A DNA stretch of 64,000 nucleotides from Streptomyces wedmorensis. GTDB taxonomy: Bacteria > Actinomycetota > Actinomycetes > Streptomycetales > Streptomycetaceae. Within the stretch, counting starts at the first letter, position 1. Every line of letters begins with the position of its first letter. The position numbers and the translations under genes are program-made. Below, piece after piece: positions 27,981-36,556 of this stretch. The stretch lies in contig NZ_JNWK01000016.1 in NCBI RefSeq assembly GCF_000716445.1, positions 1 through 64,000 of the forward strand. The letters run 5' to 3'. A model generated the notes under the pieces. The model was not told the DNA's origin and did no database searches. It worked only from the letters and a program-made list of their open reading frames with translations.

Positions 27981-28138
27981 TCACTCTCCAGGGGCGGGCG
28001 TCCGGGCGGCGCGTCCGGTGCCCGCGGACACGTGCCCGCGTACGCCGGGGAGAGCGGTGTGATGATGTGTCAGAAGCCGCCAGGAATACCCGGTCGGGTG
28101 ACTGCGGCGCCATGGCGTTCACAGGCAAGATCATCGGC

Positions 28139-29308
28139 ATGACCTCATCCCTGGCGCGCCGGGCGTGCGCCGTAGCCCTGCTCCTGACCTCGACGCTGGC
28201 CCCCGCGGTGGCGGCCGCCGCCCCACCCGACGGGGGCGGCCGCCCGTCGGAGCGGGCCGCGCAGGCCCGTCTGCTGGGCGAGAAGATCGTCCCGTACAAG
28301 CTCGAATTCCAGGGCACCACCGTCGGCGGCTTCTCCGGCGTCGACCGCAACCGGTGCACCGGCGAGTACGTGTTCATCAGCGACGACCGCTCGTATCTGC
28401 AGCCCGCGCGCTTCTACACCGCCAAGCTGGACGTGGACGCCGCCGGCGTGCACTCCGTCGACTTCACCGGCACCCACCCGTTCCTCCAGGAGGACGGCTC
28501 GGTCTACCCGTCGCCGTCCGCCGCCGACGGCAAGGCGGTCGACCCGGAGGAGATCCGCGTCGACCCGCGCAGCTGCCACTACTGGTGGGCGCAGGAGGGC
28601 GACCGGCCCAAGGCGGTGGGCGCCGGACCGGTGATCCAGCCGTCCGTGCAGTTCGCCGGCCCCACCGGCGCCCACCTCGGGCGGTTCCGCCTGCCGTCGA
28701 ACTACGAGGTCACCATGGAGGAGCGCGGCCCGCGCCGGAACCAGGCGATCGAGGCGATCACCTTCGGCGCCCAGGGCCGTATCGTGACCAGCGCGGTCGA
28801 GGGCCCGCTGATCCAGGACGGTCCGGTGCCGGACCTGGAGCACGGCGCGCTCGTCCGGGTCACCCGGCAGACCCGGGGCGGCCGGGTGCTCGGGCAGTTC
28901 GCGTACCCCCTCGAGAAGATCTTCGCCGAGTCCGACCCGACCAGCCCCTGGGCCCCGGACACCGGAGTCCCGTCCCTCCTCGCCTTCCCCGACGACCCCG
29001 ACCGCTACCTCGTGCTCGAACGCACCTGGGTCGCCGGATCGGGGTACAAGATCCGCCTGTACGACGCCACCACCCGCGGCGCGACCGACGTCCAGGCGAT
29101 GGACTCCCTGGCGGGACGGCCCGTCGTCCCGATGCGCAAGAAGCTCGTCGCGGACTTCCACACCCTGGGTCTCTCCACCGTCGACAACACCGAAGGCATG
29201 ACGTGGGGCCCGGACCTGCCCACCGGTGAACGCTCGCTGATCCTCGTCAGCGACGACAACTTCGCCGACGACGCGGTCACCCAGATCGTCGCCCTCGCCG
29301 TGCGCTGA
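28139..29308 (+). CDS. Secreted phytase-like esterase-domain protein
   Basis: A 389-residue secreted protein. The signal peptide (ACAVALLLTSTLAPAVAAAA) is followed by a beta-propeller of the 'esterase-like activity of phytase' family: GGFSGVDRNRCTGEYVFISD, the EEIRVDPRS strand, NQAIEAITFGAQGRIVTSAV, and NTEGMTWGPDLPTGERSLIL before VSDDNF. Glu and Asp in these strands usually bind calcium and metal. ATG 28139 is chosen because the signal peptide begins there; upstream starts at 28067 and 28112 are possible. Substrate unknown. Confidence 0.8.
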   Translation: MTSSLARRACAVALLLTSTLAPAVAAAAPPDGGGRPSERAAQARLLGEKIVPYKLEFQGTTVGGFSGVDRNRCTGEYVFISDDRSYLQPARFYTAKLDVDAAGVHSVDFTGTHPFLQEDGSVYPSPSAADGKAVDPEEIRVDPRSCHYWWAQEGDRPKAVGAGPVIQPSVQFAGPTGAHLGRFRLPSNYEVTMEERGPRRNQAIEAITFGAQGRIVTSAVEGPLIQDGPVPDLEHGALVRVTRQTRGGRVLGQFAYPLEKIFAESDPTSPWAPDTGVPSLLAFPDDPDRYLVLERTWVAGSGYKIRLYDATTRGATDVQAMDSLAGRPVVPMRKKLVADFHTLGLSTVDNTEGMTWGPDLPTGERSLILVSDDNFADDAVTQIVALAVR

Positions 29309-29331
29309 ACCGCCGGCGGCACCCCGCTCCA

Positions 29332-29372
29332 CCCGCGCCTCCACCTGCCCGCCGGGCAGATGGAGGCGCGGG
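29332..29372. terminator. Bidirectional terminator hairpin
   Basis: CCCGCGCCTCCACCTGCCC (29332-29350) pairs with GGGCAGATGGAGGCGCGGG (29354-29372), with a single mismatch and a 3-base loop, between convergent genes. Confidence 0.85.
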
Positions 29373-29377
29373 CGCGT

Positions 29378-30298
29378 TCAGGAGGGTGGCGGGTGCGCGG
29401 CGAGCCAGTGCCTGGCGATCTGCTCGCGGGTGGCGACCCAGGCCCCGCCGCGCTGCGCGACGTACGCCAGGAAGCCGTCGAGAGCGCGCACGCGACCGGG
29501 CCGGCCGATGATCCGGCAGTGCAGGCCGACGCTCATCATGCGGGCGGCGCCGCCCGCGCCCTCCGCGTGCAACGTGTCGAAGGTGTCGACGAGGTAAGCG
29601 AGCATGTCGTCCGCGGTCGTGAACCCGTGGACGATCAGGAACTTGAAGTCGTTCGCGTCGAGGCTGTACGGCACCACGAGGTGAGGCCGGCCGGCGACTT
29701 CGACGTAGAACGGCAGATCGTCCGAGTAGTCGTCGGAGTCGTACAGGAACCCGCCCTGTCCGACGACGAGGCGCCGGGTCGCCGGGCTCGTCCGGCCCGT
29801 GTACCAGCCGACGGGCCGGCGTCCGACGAGCCGCTCGATCGTCGCGGCCGTACGCGCGATGTCGGCGCGCTCCACGTCCTCGGGAACGTCGCGGTGGTCG
29901 ATCCAGCGCCACCCGTGCCCGGCCACCTCCCAACCCGCCGCGCCCATCGCGCGCGCCGCGTCCGGATTGCGCTCGAGGGCCTGTCCCACGGCGTGGACCG
30001 TGAGCGGCACGCCGTGCGCCCGGACCGTGCGGTGAACGCGCCAGAACCCGGCCCGCGAGCCGTAGGCGAACATCGACTCGACGTTCAGGTCCCGTCCGCC
30101 GGTCACCGGCGGCGCGCCGACCACCTCGTGCAGGAACCCCTCCGACGCCACGTCCCCGTCGAGGACGTTGTGTTCGCCGCCCTCCTCGTAGTTGAGCACG
30201 AGACTGACGGCCACCCTCGCTCCGCCGGGCCAGTCCGCACGCGGCGGCTCGGCGCCGTAACCGACGAGGTCGCGCTGGTTCTCCGACACGGGCGGCAC
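29378..30298 (-). CDS. Polysaccharide deacetylase-family protein, PuuE (allantoinase)-like
   Basis: A 306-residue NodB-fold protein. The PuuE-type pattern is clear: RVAVSLVLNYEEGGEHNVLD, WEVAGHGWRWIDHRD, VGWYTGRTSPATRRLV, FLYDSDDYSDDLPFY and the late MMSVGLHCRIIGRPGR. This matches the metal-independent allantoinase/uricolytic deacetylase group rather than chitin deacetylases. It may open allantoin in purine breakdown, but no other ureide genes are adjacent. Confidence 0.8.
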   Translation of the reverse strand: MPPVSENQRDLVGYGAEPPRADWPGGARVAVSLVLNYEEGGEHNVLDGDVASEGFLHEVVGAPPVTGGRDLNVESMFAYGSRAGFWRVHRTVRAHGVPLTVHAVGQALERNPDAARAMGAAGWEVAGHGWRWIDHRDVPEDVERADIARTAATIERLVGRRPVGWYTGRTSPATRRLVVGQGGFLYDSDDYSDDLPFYVEVAGRPHLVVPYSLDANDFKFLIVHGFTTADDMLAYLVDTFDTLHAEGAGGAARMMSVGLHCRIIGRPGRVRALDGFLAYVAQRGGAWVATREQIARHWLAAHPPPS

Positions 30299-30450
30299 CC
30301 TACCCCCGCCCGGCCGCCGCGCCGTGCGCCGCGCCGCGACCCACCCGCCGTGCCCGCCGGCACGGAGTGGAGAATCCTTTTCTCGTGGAACGTGGCATTC
30401 GGGTGATGTCTGACGCGCGGCCCACTTGACCGTGCTTAAGATCCACTTTC

Positions 30451-31641
30451 GTGACAGACAGTCAACACATCGGGAAAGGCCGCGAGTCGGCCGACATCGT
30501 CATCCTCGGGGCCGGTCCCGCCGGGCTCGTCCTGGGCAACCTCTTACTACGGAGCGGGATCGACTGCGTCGTCCTCGAACGCACGGGACGCGATCACGTC
30601 CTGAACCGGGCCCGGGCCGGTTTCCTCGCCGCCCACACCGTGCGGGTGCTGCGGCGCCACGGCCTGGACGAGGGACTGCGGCGCAGCGGACGGGAGCACG
30701 GCGTCTGCGAGTTCCGCACCGAGGACGGGCGCTTCCGGCTCGACTACCAGCGGCTCGGCAACGGCGAACCCCACACCGTCTACCCCCAGCACGAGCTGGT
30801 GGCCGACCTGCTGGCCGCGTACGTCGGCGCCGGCGGCCGGATCCACTTCGACACCGAGGCGGTGGAGGTCGGCGGTGCCGACGGCGACCGGCCGTGGGTG
30901 GCGACACGGGAGCCGGACGGGCGGACCGTACGGTGGGGTGCGAGGTACGTCGCCGCCTGCGACGGACGCCACGGCGCCGGGCGCGGTTCGCTGCCGGAAG
31001 GGGCCGTACGGCACCACCGCGACCACGGGGTGTCCTGGCTGGGCCTTCTCGCCGAGGCGCCGCCCAGCCTCGACGCCGTCGGTTACGCGACCCACCCCCG
31101 CGGCTTCGCCGGGCACATGGCCCGGACCGCCGACATCACCCGCTACTACCTCCAGTGCGACCGCGGCACCGCCGCCGGCGACTGGAGCGAGGAGCGGATC
31201 TGGGACGAGCTGGACCTGCGGATGCGCAGCGCCGACTACGGCCCCCTGCGTCGCGGGCGGATCCTCCAGCGGACCGTCGTCGACCTGGAGTCGGACGTGC
31301 TCGCATCGCTCCGGTACGGATCCCTCTTCCTGGCCGGTGACGCGGGCGGCCTCATCAGCCCCGCCGCCGCGAAGGGCGCCAACCTCGCCGTCCTGGAGGC
31401 CGAACTCCTCGCCGAGGCCTTCGCGGACGACCTCCACCGCGGCGACCCCGGGCCGCTCGCCCGCTACTCGGACCGCTGCCTGACGCACATCTGGCGAGCG
31501 CAGGAGTTCTCCCACTGGATGATCCGGCTTCTCCACGGCGCACCGCCGTTCCAGGAGGGAATGCGCCGGTCCCGCATGGAGTCGCTGCGGACGTCCCGTA
31601 CCCACCAGGACTGGTTCGCCGAGCAGTACGTCGGCATCTGA
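30451..31641 (+). CDS. FAD-dependent aromatic hydroxylase, 4-hydroxybenzoate 3-monooxygenase (PobA)-like
   Basis: A 396-residue group A flavoprotein monooxygenase. DIVILGAGPAGLVLGNLLL holds the GxGxxG loop at about 20-25; RAGFLAAHTVRVLRRHGLD matches the RAG motif of p-hydroxybenzoate hydroxylase; the second FAD motif FLAGDAGGLISPAAAKGANLAV resembles the GDAAH..PP.GAKG of that family with an unusual AGG for AAH. It should hydroxylate a phenolic acid using NAD(P)H and O2. Codon 32 (30544-30546) is TTA. GTG 30451 is the start. A methyltransferase gene follows 142 bases on. Confidence 0.82.
   Translation: MTDSQHIGKGRESADIVILGAGPAGLVLGNLLLRSGIDCVVLERTGRDHVLNRARAGFLAAHTVRVLRRHGLDEGLRRSGREHGVCEFRTEDGRFRLDYQRLGNGEPHTVYPQHELVADLLAAYVGAGGRIHFDTEAVEVGGADGDRPWVATREPDGRTVRWGARYVAACDGRHGAGRGSLPEGAVRHHRDHGVSWLGLLAEAPPSLDAVGYATHPRGFAGHMARTADITRYYLQCDRGTAAGDWSEERIWDELDLRMRSADYGPLRRGRILQRTVVDLESDVLASLRYGSLFLAGDAGGLISPAAAKGANLAVLEAELLAEAFADDLHRGDPGPLARYSDRCLTHIWRAQEFSHWMIRLLHGAPPFQEGMRRSRMESLRTSRTHQDWFAEQYVGI
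30544..30546 (+). other. TTA leucine codon (bldA-dependent) in the PobA-like gene
   Basis: In Streptomyces the TTA codon needs the bldA tRNA, made mostly during development, and is concentrated in secondary-metabolism and regulatory genes. This is the only TTA codon noticed in the window, at codon 32, next to a rare CTA. Confidence 0.7.
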
Positions 31642-31783
31642 CCTCCGCCCCGCGCCGCGAGGTCCCGGTCCGCGGGCCGGGGCCGTTCCCCACGTCGGCG
31701 CCCGACTTCCGCCTACGCCTTCCCACATCCCGGTCACTCGGCCGGGGCCCGTTCCCCTCCCCCTTCACCGAGGATGCCCGCTG

Positions 31784-33670
31784 ATGATCCCCCCTGCCCT
31801 GGCCACCGGCCTCGCGCCCGACGACGTCCGGCGCCTGCGCGCGACCGCCGAGTTCGTCCGGGACCAGGAGACCTCCGTCCTGCTGTCCCGCGTCCTCCCC
31901 GGCCTCGACGGTCCCGAGCTGCGAGCGGTGGCGGACCGGTGCCGGTTCGCCCACGCCGCACTGCTGGTGTTCCCTGCCGACCCGCCTGGGCTGCGGGCCG
32001 GACTCGCCGCGTGCGGGCTTTCCGACGACGTCGGGTCGCGGCCCAGCGTCGTCGTGCGCGACCGGGTCGCCGCGCGCCACGGACTCGACGCCGCCGATCT
32101 TGACGTAAGGATTCTCCGGCCCGCCGTGCACGGTCCCTCCGGGGAACGCCGCGCCGTCGAGGTGTTCGCCCTCACCGTGCCGCCCGCCTCCCCGCTGTCC
32201 GCCCTCGCCGTGCACGAACGCGACCACGACCACGAGGCCCACCTGGCCTTCGACGTGGACCGGCCCGATCCCCTCGTGCTGCGCGGGCTCCGCGCGTGCC
32301 TCGCCCGGCACGGGGCGGTCGCCGACGGAGGCGGCTACAACCCGCACGAGGACGGGACCGTCTTCTACTTCGCGACACCTCCCGGTACGAAGACCGACTA
32401 CCGGCGCATGGAGCTGTACGCGAGCGGCGACCACCGCGACCTGCTCGCCGAGCACCTGGCCGAGCGGCCGAACCCGGAAAGGGACCCGGAGAGCGCCCCG
32501 GAAACCGACCAGGCCACCGCCCCGGAAACCGACCAGGCCACCGCCCTGGAAACCGACCAGGCCACCGCCCTGGAAACCGCCCCGGGAACGGTCCTGGAAA
32601 CCGCCCCGGGAACGGTCCTGGAAACCGCCTCGGAGACCGACACGGAGACCGCCCCGGAATCCCGCGCGGCGGAAACGCTCCTGAGGCTGCTGACCGGTGC
32701 CTGGACCACCCAGGCCCTCGCCACCTGCGCCGCCTTGCGACTGCCGGAGGCCCTGAGCCCGGACGTGCCCTTGAGCGCGCCACAGCTGGCGCGCGAGGTC
32801 GGGGCGAGCCCGGAGGCGCTGGGGACGCTGCTGCGGTACCTCGCGATGCTGGGCGTGGTGACCGAGGACGAGGACGGGTTCCGTCCGACGGCCCTCGGCC
32901 GGCTCCTGCGCGAGGACGCCGCCGGCTCGATGCGGCCCCTGGCGCAGATGTACGGCGGCCCGTTCTACCAGTCGTTCGCGCATCTGGAGCACTCCGTTCG
33001 GACCGGTGAGCCGGGCTTCGATCACCTCTACGGCGAGAACCACTTCGTCCACTTCGCCCATGACCCCGGCCTCGCCGCCACCTTCGACCGCTCCATGGCC
33101 GCCAGTTCCCGGATGTTCGACCCGCTGCCCTCGCACCCCGTGGTCACCGCGGCCGCGGCCGCCCCGGGGCCCCGCACGGTGATCGACGTCGCCGGTGGCA
33201 CCGGCGAACTCCTCGGGCGGATCCTGACCGCCCATCCTCCGCTGCGCGGGATCATCCTGGAACGTCCGCACGTCGTGGCCGCCGCCCGGGACCGGCTCGA
33301 CTCCACCGGGGTCGGCGACCGGTGCGCCTACCGGGTCGGCGACTTCGCCGACGTACCACCGGCCGGAGACGTGTACCTGCTCTCCCGGGTCCTGCACGAC
33401 TGGGACGACGAGCGGTGCCGCGAGATCCTGGGCCACCTGTCGCGTGCGATGCCCTCGCACGCCGATCTCCTCGTCGTCGAACGCCTGCTGCCCACCGACG
33501 CAACGCCCTCCCTCGCGACCGCCTGGGACCTGCACATGCTGTGCAACACGGGTGGCCGCGAGCGCCGGGCCGACGAGTACGCCCGGCTCTTCGAGGCGGC
33601 CGGCCTCACGCTCGTCGGCCACCGCCCGCTCCCTCTCGACGCCCACGTCCTCCACGTACGGAAACGCTGA
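31784..33670 (+). CDS. Fusion of an unrecognised N-terminal domain, repeat linker and O-methyltransferase
   Basis: A 628-residue protein. Residues 1-235 are an unrecognised alpha/beta domain (FVRDQETSVLLSRVLPGLDG, VHERDHDHEAHLAFDVDRPD, NPHEDGTVFYFATPPG). Residues 240-279 are five 8-residue repeats (three ETDQAT.., two ETAPGTVL), then a Glu/Thr-rich tail. Residues 294-628 are a SAM-dependent O-methyltransferase: N-terminal winged dimerisation part, SAM site VIDVAGGTGELLGRIL, and the family motif SRVLHDWDDERCREIL. Expected: methylation of a phenol, perhaps the product of the PobA-like gene upstream. ATG 31784 lies close to a weak ribosome site. Confidence 0.72.
   Translation: MIPPALATGLAPDDVRRLRATAEFVRDQETSVLLSRVLPGLDGPELRAVADRCRFAHAALLVFPADPPGLRAGLAACGLSDDVGSRPSVVVRDRVAARHGLDAADLDVRILRPAVHGPSGERRAVEVFALTVPPASPLSALAVHERDHDHEAHLAFDVDRPDPLVLRGLRACLARHGAVADGGGYNPHEDGTVFYFATPPGTKTDYRRMELYASGDHRDLLAEHLAERPNPERDPESAPETDQATAPETDQATALETDQATALETAPGTVLETAPGTVLETASETDTETAPESRAAETLLRLLTGAWTTQALATCAALRLPEALSPDVPLSAPQLAREVGASPEALGTLLRYLAMLGVVTEDEDGFRPTALGRLLREDAAGSMRPLAQMYGGPFYQSFAHLEHSVRTGEPGFDHLYGENHFVHFAHDPGLAATFDRSMAASSRMFDPLPSHPVVTAAAAAPGPRTVIDVAGGTGELLGRILTAHPPLRGIILERPHVVAAARDRLDSTGVGDRCAYRVGDFADVPPAGDVYLLSRVLHDWDDERCREILGHLSRAMPSHADLLVVERLLPTDATPSLATAWDLHMLCNTGGRERRADEYARLFEAAGLTLVGHRPLPLDAHVLHVRKR
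32501..32620 (+). repeat. In-frame minisatellite, five 24-bp units
   Basis: Exactly five 24-bp units run from 32501. The first three encode ETDQATAP/L, the last two ETAPGTVL. The unit is divisible by three, so copy number changes would keep the frame and vary only the length of the inter-domain linker. Confidence 0.85.
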
Positions 33671-33676
33671 CGTCGC

Positions 33677-33712
33677 CCCGCCGGGGCCCGCGGACACCGC
33701 GGTCCCGGCGGG
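33677..33712. terminator. Bidirectional terminator hairpin
   Basis: CCCGCCGGG (33677-33685) pairs with CCCGGCGGG (33704-33712), and an inner CCGCGG/CCGCGG stem extends it, after the methyltransferase stop and before the end of the broken gene. Confidence 0.75.
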
Positions 33713-33816
33713 ACCTCCCTACGACGCGCCCGCCGTGACCGCGACGACGACCTCCGGCGCCGCCGTGACGGAGGGCGGGCGTCGAGCGCGCCGCACCACG
33801 GACGGGGCGGTGTGGG

Positions 33817-34460
33817 TCACGACGACTTGCCGAAGTGGACGACGAACATGCCGTTCTCGAGGTACGGCTTGGTGACGTACAGCTCGTGCTCTCCGGTGTC
33901 GGCGTTGTGCGCGACGCCCGCGAAGACCTTCTCGCCGAGGAACGCCGCGTTGGTCATGGTGCTCTTGGCGATGACGCCGAGACAGCCCTCGACGCCCATG
34001 TCGCCGGAGATCTCGGCGGAGAAGTCGACGGCGAGGGTGGGTTCCTTGAGGACGAGGCAGATGTCGACGGTCGTACGGGACGGGAGTGCGAGGTCCGAGG
34101 GGAAGCGGACGCGCAGCACCGAGCCGCCTTCGAAGCCGCCGAGTTCGACGCGCGAGGCGGGCGCCGGCTCGAAGTCGGCGCGCGCGAGGCGGGCGTCGGC
34201 TCGAAGTCGGCGCAGTAGGTGTCCGGCGACACCTCCGTGAGCCGGAAGCCGATGCCCGCCGAGGCGACGGGCGCCCCGTTCCGGAAGACCGCCACCTCCG
34301 AAAAGGTGAGCAGGGTGTCGGCGTGGTCGACCTTCTCCGTGTGGATGTCGGTTCCCGTCCCGGGCCACATGAGGAGGTCGCCCGAGGTGGCCTTCCCCAC
34401 CGGTCCGAACTCGAACGGGCCGGCAGAAACGAAAAGCCACGTCTGTTCGGTCGGTGGCAC
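33817..34460 (-). pseudogene. Hypothetical gene broken by a 32-bp tandem duplication
   Basis: The minus strand reads from GTG 34460 as PTEQTWLFVSAGPFEFGPVG, ending in RLTEVSPDTYCADFEPTPAS, then loses frame at the duplication (34151-34214); the rest, VELGGFEGGSVLRVRFPSDL, continuing to YLENGMFVVHFGKSS, is in another frame. Removing one 32-bp copy restores a single protein of 203 residues. The family is not recognised; it may be a beta-rich ligand-binding protein. No strong ribosome site is seen. It is divergent from the methyltransferase gene. Confidence 0.75.
34151..34214. repeat. 32-bp tandem duplication
   Basis: Copies 34151-34182 and 34183-34214 agree at 30 of 32 positions (two substitutions). 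Because 32 is not a multiple of three, the event shifts the frame of the overlying minus-strand gene. Confidence 0.85.
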
Positions 34461-34592
34461 TCACGAGCGAGGACGCGCCGGGGCGCACGCGCCGGTGTTT
34501 CCCACGGCGTGGGCCCGAACTCCCCAAGCGCGCCGCCGGTTCGTGGTACGAACCCCACGTACGCACGCACTCCACGACGGAAGGGGATCGGA

Positions 34593-35270
34593 ATGGCACA
34601 CGACGGCGCGAAGGGGCGGACGATGTCGGCGGCGGAGCTGTTCGACGGGTTGGGGATCGAGTACGAGCAGGCGTTCGTGCGGTTGCCGGAGCAGGCGGCG
34701 GCGGTGGAATGGCTCGTCGCGCGGCTGGGGGAGGGGGCCAGAGTGCTCGACGTCGGCAGTGGCACCGGGCGGCCGGTGGCCGAGCTCCTCGTGCGTGCCG
34801 GGTGCCGGGTGACCGGCATCGACGTGTCCGGTGAGATGGTGGCGCTCGCGGGTGCGCAGGTGCCCGGGGCGCGTTTCGAGCAGTGTGACGTGCGGGCCTT
34901 CGAAGCGCCGGAAGGCAGCTTCGACGCGGTGTGCGCGTTCTTCCCGCTGATGATGATGAGCCGGGCGGAGGCGGCCGCCACCCTGAAGCGGATGGCCGGC
35001 TGGCTGGCTCCGGGCGGCTACCTCGTGACGGCGACCGTGCCCGCGGACGTGGAGGACGTCGAGATCGTCTGGATGGAGCGCACGGTCAAGGTCTCCAGCT
35101 TCTCGGCGGACGAGTACGTACGCCTCCAGCGGGAGGACTGCGGCCTCGACGTGCTGCACCACGCCGTGTCGGTCTTCGCCCCGGACGACGACCGCGCGGC
35201 CCCCGAGGAACACCTCTTCACCTACGCCCGCCGCCCGGCCCTCGCGGACGATACGGCTCCGGCGGCCTGA
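34593..35270 (+). CDS. Class I SAM-dependent methyltransferase
   Basis: A 225-residue methyltransferase. Motif I is ARVLDVGSGTGRP (about 52-62), followed by VTGIDVSGEMVALAG and FEQCDVRAFEAP, with the late GWLAPGGYLVTATV. ATG 34593 has GGAAGGGG upstream; the open frame continues upstream without coding composition. Substrate unknown. Confidence 0.88.
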   Translation: MAHDGAKGRTMSAAELFDGLGIEYEQAFVRLPEQAAAVEWLVARLGEGARVLDVGSGTGRPVAELLVRAGCRVTGIDVSGEMVALAGAQVPGARFEQCDVRAFEAPEGSFDAVCAFFPLMMMSRAEAAATLKRMAGWLAPGGYLVTATVPADVEDVEIVWMERTVKVSSFSADEYVRLQREDCGLDVLHHAVSVFAPDDDRAAPEEHLFTYARRPALADDTAPAA

Positions 35271-35330
35271 CGGCCCGATGGCCGGAGCCGCGTCCTTCGC
35301 CCGGAGGGCCGGGTGTGGGACGGTGGGGGC

Positions 35331-36287
35331 ATGCCGGTTCCCGTGATTCTCGACTGCGATCCCGGTCACGACGACGCCTTCAACATCCTGCTCGCCGCCG
35401 CGCACCCCGCCGTCGAACTGCTCGCGATCACCACGGTCGCGGGGAACCAGACGCTGGAGAAGACCACGCTGAACGCCCGGCGGGTCTGTTCGGTGGCCGG
35501 GATCAGGGGGGTGCCGATCGCGCCGGGACGCGACCGGCCGCTGCACGGACCGCGCAGGGTCGCCGAGAACATCCACGGTGACTCCGGCCTGGACGGGCCC
35601 GGCTTCGCGGAGGGCGAGCCGGAGGTGCCGCGGGACCCGCGTGACGCCCTCACCCTCATCCGGGACACCCTGCTCGCCCATCCGGCGCCGGTGACGCTCG
35701 TACCGACCGGGCCGCTGACCAACGTCGCGGCCTTCCTGCTGGCCCACCCCGAGCTCGCCGGGCGGATCGAGCGGATCGTGCTCATGGGGGGCTCGACGGA
35801 GCGCGGCAACACCACGCCCGCGGCCGAGTTCAACGTCCTGTGCGATCCGGAGGCGGCGGACATCGTCTTCCGCAGCGGTCTGCCGGTGACGATGTTCGGC
35901 CTCAACGCGACCCACCAGGTGCGGGCCACCGCCGAGGTCGTCGCCCGGATCGCCGCGCTCGGCACCCCGCTGAGCGGGCTCTGCGTGGACCTGCTCACCT
36001 ACTTCGCGTCCACCTACCGTGAGGTGTACGGCTTCGACGCGCCCCCGCTGCACGATCCGCTCACCGTCGCCCACCTGATCGACCCGTCACTGGCCAAGCT
36101 GGCCCGGGCGGCCGTGGCCGTCGAGCTGAACGGCACGCACACACGCGGCGCGACGGTGGTCGACCTGCACGGGGTGACGGGCCGGCCCGCCGACGTCGAG
36201 GTGGCCGTGGAGGTCGACGCGGACGGCTTCTGGGACCTGATCGTGGAGGCCGTGCGCACGCTCGGCGGCTCCGCGAGCCGGTCCTAG
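35331..36287 (+). CDS. Inosine-uridine-type nucleoside hydrolase
   Basis: A 318-residue enzyme that cleaves ribonucleosides to base and ribose. The calcium site DCDPGHDDAF gives Asp 8, 10, 14 and 15; further family features are TVAGNQTLEKTTLNA, PTGPLTNVAAFLL, EFNVLCDPEAADIVF and HDPLTVAHLI. The stop TAG (36285-36287) lies at the outer edge of an inserted repeat element, so the last codons may be altered by the insertion. Confidence 0.92.
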   Translation: MPVPVILDCDPGHDDAFNILLAAAHPAVELLAITTVAGNQTLEKTTLNARRVCSVAGIRGVPIAPGRDRPLHGPRRVAENIHGDSGLDGPGFAEGEPEVPRDPRDALTLIRDTLLAHPAPVTLVPTGPLTNVAAFLLAHPELAGRIERIVLMGGSTERGNTTPAAEFNVLCDPEAADIVFRSGLPVTMFGLNATHQVRATAEVVARIAALGTPLSGLCVDLLTYFASTYREVYGFDAPPLHDPLTVAHLIDPSLAKLARAAVAVELNGTHTRGATVVDLHGVTGRPADVEVAVEVDADGFWDLIVEAVRTLGGSASRS

Positions 36288-36483
36288 GGGGTGTCTTGCC
36301 GATCAGGCCGGGCTCGCGGCGTCTGGTGCCGCGCCTCGCCGCGTTGTCGTCGGTCCACGACGCTCCGCGTCGCCTCCCTCCTCCGCCTTGCGATCCGTCC
36401 CCTCGGCCCTGGCGGGCCCGGGGAGGCCCCAGGCACCGGACGCCGCTCCCTGATCCGGCCCGATCGACAAGACACCCCCTAGG
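36283..36483. mobile_element. MITE-like element with long terminal inverted repeats
   Basis: The outer 16 bases, CCTAGGGGGTGTCTTG (36283-36298) and CAAGACACCCCCTAGG (36468-36483), are a perfect inverted repeat. Pairing continues inward through GATC, AGGCCGG/GGCC and GGCGTC/GACGCC. With TA as target duplication (36285-36286, 36480-36481) the element is about 193 bp and holds no transposase. It resembles the short TA-flanked repeats found in many Streptomyces genomes, mobilised in trans by an IS. It also can fold as a long hairpin and act as a terminator. Confidence 0.75.
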
Positions 36484-36501
36484 AGCGCCCGTTCGGCCGT
36501 A

Positions 36502-36540
36502 CCCGTACCCGGAGGGAGCGGCGCTCCGTCCGGGTACGGG
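36502..36540 (-). terminator. Terminator of the secreted-protein gene
   Basis: CCCGTACCCGGA (36502-36513) pairs perfectly with TCCGGGTACGGG (36529-36540), beyond the stop of the gene starting at 38152. Confidence 0.85.
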
Positions 36541-36556
36541 AGGAAGGGCCCGGCCG

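Noticed and set aside
30387..30410. GGAAC-N16-GTC resembling an ECF-sigma promoter before the PobA-like gene
   Set aside because: Short match expected by chance in GC-rich DNA, and no mapped start.
34086..34592. Long upstream extension of the methyltransferase frame
   Set aside because: Composition is non-coding and it overlaps the broken minus-strand gene; ATG 34593 has a good ribosome site.
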